Assembly: GCF_963966145.1 (NCBI RefSeq)
Contig: NC_091054.1
Coordinates: 14,260,001 to 14,324,000 of the forward strand
From: Tenebrio molitor
Lineage: Eukaryota > Arthropoda > Insecta > Coleoptera > Tenebrionidae
Length of the DNA: 64,000 nucleotides
Direction: 5' to 3'
Positions 45,109 through 54,915 of the stretch are shown here, piece by piece. The translations under genes and the position numbers were made by a program. How positions within the stretch are numbered: position 1 is the first letter of the stretch; each line of letters opens with the position of its first letter. The notes under the pieces were generated by a model, which had not been told where the DNA came from, searched no databases, and saw only the letters and a list, made by a program, of their open reading frames with translations.

Positions 45109-45259
45109 TGCAACGAAAACGTATTGCTTAGCAATTAGACGAGAAAAATTGGCACGATAAAAGCACGACGGCCGTAGGCCGGAGTTGATTTTATCCTGCC
45201 AATTTTTCGAGTCTAATTGTCAAGCAATTAGTTTGAGTTGCAAATAAATATTTTTCCTG
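45101..45259 (+). repeat. Palindrome with C(GTA)G triloop and CGAC/GGAG step
   Basis: Arms include TTTTTTGCAAC, GCAATTAGACGAG-type and AAAAATTGGCA blocks, all inverted. The plus-strand centre CGAC, GGCCGTAGGCC, GGAG has a GGCC stem with GTA loop and one tandem G.A step. Confidence 0.85.
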
Positions 45260-45611
45260 ACTAAATGAAACCTCGAGTGTAATTCGGCGAGACAATTTAA
45301 TGAATGAACAATGCAAATTTAATTTTTTTATTTGGTATTAAAGGTATTAGATGCCTAGCAACTAAAGGTATAAGTTACCTGAGTGTTTTTGCCGGATAAA
45401 AGTTAGGGCAAACTTTTATCCGTTGTCAAAGTGACAAAATCACAGCTCCTTATGAGATTTTTATACATGAATTAAATTGTCATCATTATTGTGAGTTGTG
45501 ACAGATAACCTATAAATTTACTTTAGTAGTTCATTTCACATCTGGTACTAAGACATACTTCACTTTTGTCATGGCTTGCTGCGAGTGAGTTTTTTGTGGA
45601 ACACATAGCAT

Positions 45612-46712
45612 AACACTGGTAAACAAAATCGCACTTTTTGTCTGTTGCATAAGATGTTTTAACTGTTTTTTACTAATTTGACGTCGCTGATTTCGAATCT
45701 ACCCTCACTTTTTATCTAGCAGCTCTAGTTTTTGAGATACAAGTACCCCCTAGAATTTTGTTCTTTGGTCGACAAATTGTTATGAACGAAAAGTAATTAC
45801 CCAGATTTTATAAATCTATCATTATATTGTCATCAAGAAGAACTTGTGTAAACAATCTAACTAATTTTGGTTTCATTTGTAGCGAGTACATGTTTAAAAA
45901 ATGTCGCTTGAATGTGTCTCAGTTTGTAAAACAAGTCTACATAGACTGCTTTGGGAAGCCATTAGAACTAAATAGCAAATCCTGGATCCAAAATTTGGTG
46001 TGTGTAAAAGCTGTGTCGTTTGTGGACAAATAAAAAAAATATCTACTTTTTAGGACAAAAGCCTAGTAATCTGCTGCGAACCTTTAAATCATCACGATGA
46101 TTGTTATTTTTGTGTTGTGAAATCATCGGAATAAATCGCAAAAATTGTTCCAAGTGGATTTATCCTATATTGCAATGTGCTATTAGACCTGTTCTGAGTT
46201 CTAGTACCACAGTTCCAACCCAATGCGTCCAATCTAAAATCGCAAGATAGTTCAGAAAACGGTGATGATGATAACGATAGTGACTTTTATTGCCCTTTCG
46301 AACCTTGACCACTCAATCAAAATGATCTAGATGACTTGATCAGACATCATGGACTTCATCCATTTAGATCGTTTTCCCCAAAAACCTGGGTGATTGAAGT
46401 GAAAAGCAAGTAGAAGGACATTTGCATTATAGAAGAGCGATACCAAAGTTACTGAAATGCAAATATGATGACTGCTTACTGCTGGAGGATGCAGAGGAGT
46501 ACTCCTGAGTCAGCTCATGCAAAAAAATCGTATATAAGAAGGTTTATTCAAATTAATCTTGTGTAATAAAAGATTTTATCTTGAAAACTTCTCGCTTCAT
46601 ATCTCAATAACTAGAGCTGCTACTGAAAAAAGGACTTCAAATTTGAAATTAGCGAGGCAAGTATATTTAGAATCAGGTATAAAACTACGCCATGCAACAA
46701 AACCACTGTAAT
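45612..46712 (+). mobile_element. Candidate DNA element carrying an arthropod multicopy gene
   Basis: Diverged inverted ends: a TGTTGCAT...TTTTA block and TAGCAGCTCTAGTT(T/A)TTGAGATA, at about 45645-45741 and 46598-46700. The decayed gene at 45827-46540 lies between them. The element class is not assigned and the outer limits are approximate. Confidence 0.5.
45827..46540 (+). pseudogene. Relic of a repetitive arthropod gene with EP-DCYFC and NDLxxLIR motifs
   Basis: Read across several frameshifts and stops, the plus strand contains FGFICSEYMFKKCRLNVSQF, a KSW...LVC step, then EPLNHHDDCYFCVVKSS, an acidic ENGDDDNDSDFYCPFEP linker, and LNQNDLDDLIRHHGL. I recognise this order (Cys-rich start, E-P-x-x-H-x-x-D-C-Y-F-C, acidic linker, L-x-x-N-D-L-x-x-L-(V/I)-R) from an uncharacterised family present in very many copies in arthropod genomes. 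Its biochemical role is unknown to me. Its copy-number behaviour and the flanking inverted repeats suggest it is, or rides in, a transposon. Confidence 0.55.
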
Positions 46713-46755
46713 GAATCTTAACCCTCTACCAGCCGGCGGCACGGCAATTTTTTAA

Positions 46756-47116
46756 CTTGGGTCCAGTAGCTGGTCTTCTCGGATGTATCTGATCCTCCTT
46801 TAGTCGTTTTCTAACCGTATTTTCACTCAGACGGAGTGCATATTATCTAACATGCGATTTTAAAAAATAGGAGAGCAGTGAGAAACCCTTCTCTAATGCT
46901 TATTAATCTTAAGTATTGGTCCTGGTGAGGTGTTGTGATTCGTTTTCGGCCTTGTCCAGGTCTCCTTGTGTGTCGTCCAGTCTCCCGACGTCTTCTTAGA
47001 ACTTTAGATACGATAGACTGGTTCGAATCAAAGCGATATAGTCCTTTCACTCTGAGCTAACAAAAGCACTTGCACGTTCTTTTTAAATGCTAAGTTCTTC
47101 CTAACATCATCCATGT
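46756..47116 (-). pseudogene. Tc1-like transposase, N-terminal part
   Basis: Contains SKVLRRRRETGRHTRRPGQG and RKRITTPHQDQYLRLISIRE, nearly identical to the helix-turn-helix region of the 8.9-9.9 kb copy. A frameshift and a small deletion disrupt the region upstream of it. No catalytic residues remain. Its start codon lies at the insertion point of the Harbinger-like element. Confidence 0.8.
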
Positions 47117-47866
47117 TAAGGCTAGGGCCACACTACAGACTTTTCATCGGCCGACAGTTTAGTTGGTTGCTTAATAAGTATGAGGACTAATGTGAGTGCG
47201 CACACTAAAGCGATTTTAGTCGGCCGACAGATTGATCGAAAAATAGTTGGAATTCCCTTTCAACAAAAAAGTTGGCCAACTATTGATAGAGCATGGTGTA
47301 CAATGCGAGTGCCCACATTCACCGACTATCCGGTCGGTGATCCACACATTATGCGCGCAGTGGCTCTCTGCAATGCAAAAATTTTGATTTTTAATTTATG
47401 ATTATGAAAGTAATAAAATATATTGAACCAAAGGATATTTTAAACCTATGTCAAATCTCATATGTATTTAATTAATATCGCGTAAGATTTATTAAGATAC
47501 CAACAAAAGTAGGAAATATTCCAGCAAAAAATGAGACGTGCTTTATTATTTAAATATCTATAATTCAAAATTAACCTAGATTCCTTTACACATATTTTTA
47601 TGCGTTAAAGCTAAGGTAAAGACGCAGTCGGAACGCGCTACTATGAAGTATTGGGTGATTCAAAATGATTGTGGCCAAGTATGGCAACTATGTACGAAAA
47701 TTTATGTGGCAACTGTGTGGATGAGGTAGAGTTGTCATTTGTATGACATTTCATAAGCGTGCATTTGATTTTTTTGATATCATTACACCACGGCCTCCTT
47801 GATTTATAAGAGACTCGTCTCTTATCCGGCCTGTCGCATTCGATAAATGTCTGTTTTTGAAAATTC

Positions 47867-48957
47867 CCTTGTAAATTCCCCATAGACAACACAGTAAACT
47901 TATAGAACGCAAACTCCCATAGTTTTTTGTGCCCCGACGCCATCTACTGGCTTGTGGTAGGTGCAAAATAAGACACAGCCAGCTGGATATCCTGGCTTTT
48001 TTATTTATTTTAATTTAAAGTAATTTATTTATTAAACTAAAAGACAACATTTATTTCGAAGTTATTATTTTCAATCTTTTTCGATACATTTCCATTACAT
48101 TTTTATAAATTTTGGTTTGGTCTTTCTTTTCCTCAATTGCGGCAAACAGAAATTTATCGCATCCTTGCCTTGCATTGCTTTGCTCTTTATTTTGACATCG
48201 AATTTTGCATGAAGTTTTATACGTTTTCGGTACATTGCAACCCGAATTTTGGATCGACATTCTGCCTTTTTATAATTTTGAATATGCTCAGCTTTTCTTA
48301 TTTTCTTTTTGAGACTTTCACATCATAAGAATTTATATCTTCATCGTCATTACTATATAAAACAGGAGTTACACAATTATAGTGTCTTCAGTAGAAAGGT
48401 CGTAGATCAGTAGATCGGATGAAAATTCTATAAAAAGTACTTTTCAGTTAAAATATAATTATCAATATTTTTTTGCTATTACTGGAAGTAAATCTGGACT
48501 GGAAAAGGAGGGAAGTTGTATCTTGTATCGAGGGTACGGCCACATTTGTTCGTGTCGAAGTCTTTGCTGGAAAAATGAAGTCCATACACAGTGTAGCTGT
48601 TATACCAACACTTTCATAGGCTCCAAAGTATATAACTGCTTGTTACCCGTCTTTTTAATACATTCCATAAAACGCCCAGGATATTTAATTGGATTTGGAA
48701 ATTTATGGCGAGTTCCACATGGTTTATGATACCTTTGCACGGTGCAAAGTCTCACAATAGTAAATTTATTACTTATGACTTGATATGTCAAAATATAATT
48801 TTTTAAATTTTGGCACAAGTTTCCGCGATTTTTATTTTTATAAAACGGCAGCGTCCCCTGACGGCTTGTGGTGGGTGCGTTTTCAAAAAAACGAGGAAAA
48901 TGCATAGGAGTTTGCGTTCTATAGGTTTACTGTGTTGTCTATGAAATTCCCCGTATA
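47867..48957 (-). mobile_element. Nested P-like remnant with THAP sequence
   Basis: Inner inverted pair of about 55 bp (ATAGACAACACAGTAAAC and TATAGAACGCAAACTCC) at 47875-47925 and 48904-48950. Between them lies a decayed THAP-domain gene on the minus strand, opposite to the P C-terminal region outside. An independent insertion or an internal inversion would both explain this. Confidence 0.65.
48500..48905 (-). pseudogene. THAP-domain relic (P-element-type N-terminus)
   Basis: The frame at 48600-48905 reads VRLCTVQRYHKPCGTRHKFP, then a stretch to NKQLYTLEP. After a frameshift near 48600 it continues TVYGLHFSSKDFDTNK. This is the THAP layout: Cys region, a G-x-x-H-x-FP box, a basic helix, and a C-x-x-HF end, here with the third Cys replaced by Tyr and the first pair disturbed. 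THAP domains bind the transposon ends in P elements. Downstream basic helices at 48051-48300 may be the rest of the same gene, heavily shifted. Confidence 0.65.
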
Positions 48958-49218
48958 GTATGTCCATCTAGCGACTTTAATGTGACCCATATATTAGTAT
49001 ATGCAACTAAAAATACTTATGAATAATGACATTTTGTATAATAAATTGTCAATTTGAAAAACTAAGTGCAGTCGAAACTTTAAAAAATACCACAAACAAA
49101 GAAAAAATGTTGTATTAGTTCACGACATAAAGTTAACATTTCTTATCATAATCTACCCAATGATATCACTTTAAATGCAGCATAGAAGATAGGACTGAGA
49201 GATCATACTGGTAATATC

Positions 49219-50035
49219 ATGAGTGCCGCAGAATATGCAAGTAGTAAAATGTTACCAAGATTCCAAAATTTAAGGATCAATGGAAATATTTCAGTCACCT
49301 TGCAACATAGTTCTCTGGAAAAACTAGAAAAATTGTCTTCCTTTACTTATTTGCCAAGAACCAATTTTCAAATTGAGACGGCGGCAACAGCTTTTTTATG
49401 TGGCTACTTAATTATGAAAATAAGGGAGGCAGTCCATGAATGTGATTATTGCTTGTCACATTTACAAGATTCAAAATCGAAAAAGAAAATCCCTTTACTG
49501 GAATTAATTTATTACTAAGCTAGAGGAAGGCTAAGTTACCCCAATGATCAATTTGTGGGTCTAGTATAGTTTGGGAATGAGAAATTGGAATTTTAGCTTC
49601 TTCACTTGGGAAGGTTAAACATTAGGTAGATAATAATGAAGATTTACGGCTATGAGCAGTTCATTCCAGGAGGGACAAACAATCTGCATTTTGCCGATAT
49701 TTGGCATCCCTTTTTAGTAACTAGCAGGTAGTAAAACACTATCGTAAATCTTCATTATTATAATCTTTACAATCTACCCATTGCAAGTGAAGAAGCTAAA
49801 ATTCCAATTTCTCGTTCGCAAACTATACAATTTACAATAATTTCAATAATAGTAGAAATTCTACCAAGCATTCCAAAGGAAAATATAAATTTTGTTTTGA
49901 AGAATATCTTGGCCTCAATCTTTCGGGAAATCCACTAATTCATTGTCCTGTTCATGGTAAAATGTGAGTGAGACACTTATTTAAAAATTAGAACTTCCTG
50001 TCATTGTAAATTTTTGTAACTTGCACTCAGACAAA
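49219..50035 (+). pseudogene. P-element-type transposase, C-terminal part
   Basis: The frame at 49219-49518 includes ETAATAFLCGYLIMKIREAV and HECDYCLSHLQD...PLLELIYY, matching the Cys-pair region near the C-terminus of P/THAP9-like transposases. It continues after a stop with RGRLSYPNDQFVGLV. After an interruption (49568-49826) it resumes with a region ending SGNPLIHCPVHGKM near 49965, another conserved C-terminal box (C-x-x-H). Stops and shifts make it non-functional. The catalytic core lies further upstream in such proteins and is absent. Confidence 0.65.
49568..49826. repeat. Palindrome inside the P-like transposase relic
   Basis: Arms with AGCTTCTTCACTTG / CAAGTGAAGAAGCT and ATGAAGATTTACG / CGTAAATCTTCAT. 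One arm coincides with transposase-derived sequence, so the palindrome may have arisen by local inverted duplication rather than insertion. Confidence 0.65.
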
Positions 50036-51905
50036 TAAAAAAAATATATAAAAAAGAAAATTGTTGAAATTAAATTTACCGTTCATAAAAAATATTTTTG
50101 ATTTGAGATTTTGAAAAGGTGTCAGATGTATGTGTGCGTTAAAACTGTTGAAAAATGTTGAAAACACGTCTATAAAACAATAATTTCCTGCAAGGCAGGC
50201 AACCAGTACAACACATAAGCCCCGTATTGTGGCGCACCTTATAAAACAAAAATAATGCCTAGAACTACGAATGCGGCAGGCCGGATAAGAGACGAGTCTC
50301 TTATGAATCTAGGAGGCCGTGCATTACACATTGATTTGACAGTTTTCAAAATTGCGCGACTATGAACTGTCAAAGAAATATCAACTCTACCCTACCCACA
50401 CCGTTGCCACATAAATTTTCGTACATAGTTGCCATACTTGGCCACAATCATTTTGAATCACCCAATATGACAATAACAGATAATAATTATTCGTTATTTT
50501 TGTTCATTACCAAAACTGAAAAAAGACCATGAATTCGAATGAACTTTCAAATTCTATTAGGGCCCCTCATAAAGTTTAAATATTTGTTTTTTTTTTACTT
50601 TCTCCTTTATTGCTCCGACACGTTTTTTTAAACCACCTTTGCAATCCCTTTTTTATTGCTGTCTTCTCCGCCTTCACATTATTACCCTTATTCCTTAATT
50701 AATGACTCGTTATTAGAATTGAAGAAATTGAAAAAAGACCAGCTTTATGTAGTAAATCAGCAGTGACTCCTCGCACAGTGCAAAAATTTTGATTTTTAAT
50801 TTATGATTATGAAAGTTATTCAATATATTGAAATAAAGGATATCTTTATCCTATGTCAGATGTCAGATTTAATTAAAATCGCGTTGATTTTATCAACTGT
50901 GCATAAGCAGTCGGCCGATTAATAGTCGACTGTCTGCGCACCAACGCCACCAACAGCCAACCAAATAGTTTAGTTTGCCTGGTGGAAGCTACCCAATCGG
51001 ACTAAATTATCGGCCAGTTATTTAGTCTGTAGTGTGGCCCTAGCCTAAAAGTAAATTAAGATTTGCGTCAATACTGATTCAATTTTTCAACTGCTATTAA
51101 AAAATTATTTTCTAGTAAATTTCAAAATTTAACAAAAACGATATTTTTGCTCATTTTTGTAAATAGTGGCTGAAAATTTTAATTACATTTGTAGCATTAT
51201 CTATGCTTCTCCTCTATTTTCAGTGTGTATAACAATTTTTTGCTTTAAAGTAAAACTCTTCAAAAAAATCGTAAAAATTCAAGTGATGCGTTAATTTTGC
51301 AGTTCAGTGTATTATTGTTTAATCTAAAAACAGCGCTAGGCTTTGTTAGTTTGTTGAATTAATTTATTGTTTTCCAGCAAATTATAGCATCTTGCTATGC
51401 AACATAACAAGGTCGTCCAAGAGGTGTGTCAATAACTGTACTTAATAACTAATAAAGGAAGTAAGCTGTACTTAAAAAAAAATCTTTAGTATTTCCTGTG
51501 CCATTTAAAACTATAAAAGTATAACTATAACTGTATTAATAATTATAACAAAGAACACAATTTTATTTTAACAAAAAAAAAAAAATACAAAACATCACAA
51601 CTAATAAAAATAGAGTGAGTTAATCTGACAATCAATATTTTTTAAATTGTGAGTGATTTCCAATGTAAAATAAAAATTTAAAGTTCCCATATAACTTTCG
51701 TTATACCGGGTGTTATGAAAGTCCCCGTAATAAATTTAACCACCAATAAGAAATATTTATTTTTTAAATTTAGTTAGTAATTTAATTTTAGAATCTTAAA
51801 AATCATAACCGCTCATGTATTTACACATTCATTGATAACGAAGCACGAAAAAAAAAAACTCGATTAAAATACTGGAATGTAAAACAGTAAAAACTGTTAG
51901 TATTA

Positions 51906-52024
51906 GGGTACGTTTATGTTGGAGCTGCGATGAGCGATAAGAGCGAACTGCCATTTGAAAACCACGGTACTTCGCTCTTATCACCGCTTTTATCGCTCAT
52001 CTGAGCTCCAATATAAACGTTCCC
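51906..52024. mobile_element. 119-bp Harbinger-type MITE
   Basis: Terminal inverted repeat GGGTACGTTTATGTTGGAGC with TTA at both flanks (51903-51905 and 52025-52027). GC-rich compared with surroundings, non-coding. Confidence 0.8.
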
Positions 52025-53628
52025 TTAGAAAAGCGATTGTTGTTTCGTCAAAAAACAGTAAAGTTTTTATCGCACAAAAACATTTGCACTCACTCTTTCG
52101 TTTCAATTGATGATTATTCAATGAGTGAAGTGTCGAATTAGGGGTTAGAAAAATGTAAAAAAAATATTCGATTAGAAAAAGATCAATATGTAAAAAATGT
52201 TTATTTTAAAGAGTCTTGTTGGTGATTAAATTTATTACATGGACTTCCATAACTCCTGTACCTATGTATTGCCACGTAACTGATACACATAAAGGTTTTT
52301 TATTTTTATTTGTAATTAAAGTCTAGAGAATCAGTTTTTTTAAATGGATCTTAACACATATAGTGCAAATCATGAAGTTGCTTAACCAAATTATTCATTT
52401 TCATTAAAGATATTAAAAATATGTACTTACCCATTGTACTTTAATTTTGTATTAGGTACTACCTATTGAATAATAATTAAAGCACTTGACATTCTTTTAA
52501 ACTCTTTTATTTAACCTAGCTGTAATAAATACAATTTCGACGGTTTTACTATTTTGGCCAAGACCTACATATGTGTGTCGTTCGTAGCAAAACATATTGA
52601 AAACATAAATAATGTGAATAATAATGTACAGCTGTGTTCACTAAAGTGTTGTACAGCTACTTTAGGGTTGTGTGTATTTGATAAGTGTCTTTGTGTGGAA
52701 CTTGTTTTTTCTATCTAGTTTTGTGTTCAATAAGCATTATTAGGTATTGCAAGGGAGCGTACACGCAACAAAGCTTGTACAAAACTTTTTTTTAACCGTA
52801 CAAAATCATGTACTTACAAGTTTACACACTACAAATTCTAAGTACAACAGCTTTTTGAACACCACTGCATATTTGACAATAAAGTTTAATGTATGCAACC
52901 AACAATACAGGTCGTTTATTGTTGATTTTTATGTTAAGGCCAAATTATGATTCGAGACAAAAAATATTCCACTTATGGTAGCATCATTTCTATTACCTTG
53001 TATATAACATAATTACTGGATATTTAGGTACATTCTAAGTTCACCATTTAAGAAAAATTAAAAATATTAAAATAGAGACAATTTTAAGTACCTACTTTGA
53101 CAAATAAAACGCCTGATTATAATTTTTTACTTGAATCAATGTTAAAGCTGCCTTAATATTTAATTAATACTTTAGTATATCCTATGACTAATAGTTAAAC
53201 AATTTTGTTTTAAAATTTATCACGTATCAAAAGTATTAGAAGTGACCGTTTACAACATTTATTCAATTAGTTTTATTTATTAAAATATTACAAAGGAATT
53301 ATATTATTGCCAAATTTCATCAGGCACAATCTATTCAACAATTTTAACTCTTTCTTTAAACTATCAAGGACTAAATTAACTTGAGACTAAAGTGTACGAT
53401 CAAATGTACTTTGTGTCACAAGTACGTCACTTTCAACTTGGAATGATATTTTCTTCAATATGAAATATTGACAAGGTACACCATTATCCCAACTTAAATT
53501 AACCAAACTACATACCATATTAAAACTGAAATGTGCAACCAAACTATCACATTGTGTATAAATGCACTTTTTAACAGCAAACTACTCTACTAAGACTTAT
53601 TGACACAATTTTATAGCCAAAATTTGCG
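52025..53628. other. 3' flank of the AIG1-like gene and intergenic DNA
   Basis: 53250-53628 is probably the 3' UTR of the minus-strand gene: TTTATT (AATAAA on the minus strand) occurs at 53258-53263 and 53272-53277. The rest is AT-rich without recognised features. Confidence 0.45.
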
Positions 53629-54915
53629 CTAACGCTTTTTTATAACATGTGACTGCTTATTCCAAATAGCTGCATTTAATTTTTCCCCAACTACATACAA
53701 ACCTACAGACAAGCCTAGTAATCCAACAAAGAACACAATCCTCAGTGGGAAATTTAAAACCTCTAATATTGGATATACCCACATCCCTGAATAAGCATAA
53801 ATTATGTGAATCCAAACTAAATATATTAACATAAACACGCTCAACACACTTAAACCAAATTTTCTTGATGGATATTTCCTGTACGATGTAAAGAGTTCAA
53901 TGAGAATAAAAATCATGATGTTTGTATGCATCACATGATTCAGCCATACTGGAAAGAAATTATCTAAGGCCCTGGGGAAGATCAATTCGCGATCTACGAA
54001 ATATATAGCCCAAAAAGTCAGTCCAACGAACATCGATAAAGGGAATGCCAAACAAGGCAATATCTGAAATTGCAACAATATTACAAATTAAAACGTGTGT
54101 TTTGCTCATTAATTTTGTGATAAGAATAGTTATTATGACGTGCTCTGTTGTGTTTGTTAAAAGTGATTGTTTATTACCAGATCTTTCAGTTTTCGAATAA
54201 GTGGAATTTTCTTTGGGGTATCTTCATTTGTGCCAATGAGGTCATTTACAAAACAAATCGTGAAAAATATTGCCTGAAGAAGCTACAACAGAAAAATTGG
54301 TTATCGTTCCTAACCCCCAAGGACTTGGACACACCGCATCCCAGAACGTCAAGAATTTTAGTTTGCCGCTTTTACCAAAGGATGAACCCATCCTGTGGAC
54401 ATCTGAAGGGATCTTAACGTAATTCCAATCATAATAACAACCAAACCAAAAGTGGAGCGCAGCAAACAAATGACACAGAGTTTTCACGCTCATCGTTATA
54501 AATTTTATATTACCTCAAGCAACCTAATAATGACATGACAATCACTCGGAACGAGTTATAGATACAGGGATTCAAAGGTGGTCGGTGCAAAGGTTACATT
54601 TTATGCGAATTTCTTGTTTCTGATGTCTGACTAACAGTAGGACGCAATCGGCTTTTTCGAAAAAGCCAAACCAATCCGACGAACCGAAAAATTCCGCCAA
54701 ATTTCAAAAAATTCTGGGATTTGGCGATAAGAACGGCCTTGAAAAACGCTACTCACCATGTTCCAGATCGTTAAAAACTTGAGTCTGCCTTTAAATAATT
54801 TCATATCATTTTTGAACTGCATCATAGGCACTTCGACAAAATTTATGTCGTACCAGAATCCAAACAGATACACCACCACAGCAAAACAGTGAAAAGTAAC
54901 CAAACCAAGGGACAT
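53629..54915 (-). CDS. AIG1/ADTRP (FAR-17a) family membrane hydrolase, three-exon form
   Basis: Distal first exon 54915-54757 (53 codons, 5' splice site ATG/GTGAGT), shared exon 2 54282-54178 (35 codons) and exon 3 54063-53629 (144 codons plus stop) give 232 aa, the usual size of the family. The protein is strongly hydrophobic, with five to six predicted membrane segments. Family signatures include LKFLTIWN at the end of exon 1, LLQAIFFTICFVNDL in exon 2, and WLNHVMHTNIMIFILIELF and GMWVYPILEVL in exon 3. The conserved His of NHVMHT and an upstream Thr are the positions implicated in catalysis. Mammalian members hydrolyse fatty-acid esters of hydroxy fatty acids. All junctions are GT-AG and phase 0. 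Function in this animal is inferred from the family. Confidence 0.85.
54335..54493 (-). CDS. Alternative first coding exon of the AIG1-like gene
   Basis: MSVKTLCHLFAALHFWFGCY begins a 53-codon exon ending KLKFLTFWDA at a GCG/GTGTGT 5' splice site. It joins exon 2 in phase 0, as the distal first exon does. Length, hydropathy and the FG-x-(Y/W)-YD-x-N-x-V-x-x-P and LKFLT-x-W positions match the distal exon, so the two arose by exon duplication. It lies between the distal first exon and exon 2, so promoter choice would select the N-terminus. It could alternatively be the start of a tandem gene copy that lost its later exons. Confidence 0.75.

Larger units (their letters stand above)
44085..45290. 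mobile_element. Composite nested palindromic element
   Basis: Outer arms with AATTACAC and GAGGTTTCATTTAGTC at 44091-44118 are inverted at 45263-45284. Between them lie, in order, a CGAG palindrome (44128-44252), a 424-bp unit present twice in tandem (44261-45108), and a second CGAG palindrome (45101-45259). No protein is encoded. Confidence 0.75.
47651..50465. mobile_element. P-like element with long (about 195 bp) inverted repeats
   Basis: Ends TTGGGTGATTCAAAATGATT are identical for the first 62 bp and similar for about 195 bp, to 47844 and from 50272. The arms contain ATAAGAGACTCGTCTCTTAT, itself a palindrome. The interior carries P-transposase C-terminal sequence on the plus strand and a nested element on the left. 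No 8-bp target duplication was found. Confidence 0.7.
47120..51045. mobile_element. Harbinger-like element with TAA target duplication
   Basis: Terminal inverted repeat GGCTAGGGCCACACTACAGA, flanked by TAA at 47117-47119 and 51046-51048. The other Tc1 copy preserves the empty site with a single TAA, which proves the duplication. A 3-bp TWA duplication fits PIF/Harbinger. Left and right parts also share a direct repeat of about 105 bp (47376-47485 and 50779-50886). No Harbinger transposase was recognised. Confidence 0.8.
46750..51309 (-). mobile_element. Second Tc1 copy, 5'-part only, split by a 3.9-kb insertion
   Basis: 46750-47119 and 51046-51309 together match 9575-10214 of the first Tc1 copy, ending in the same terminal repeat and a TA. 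The transposase C-terminal two thirds are missing on the left. Comparing the junctions with the uninterrupted first copy (ATGTTAAAAGTAAAT) shows exactly where the inner element entered. Confidence 0.85.

Noticed and set aside
54148..54417. 89-codon plus-strand frame
   Set aside because: Antisense to exons of the AIG1-like gene, which has consistent splice sites and family signatures on the minus strand.
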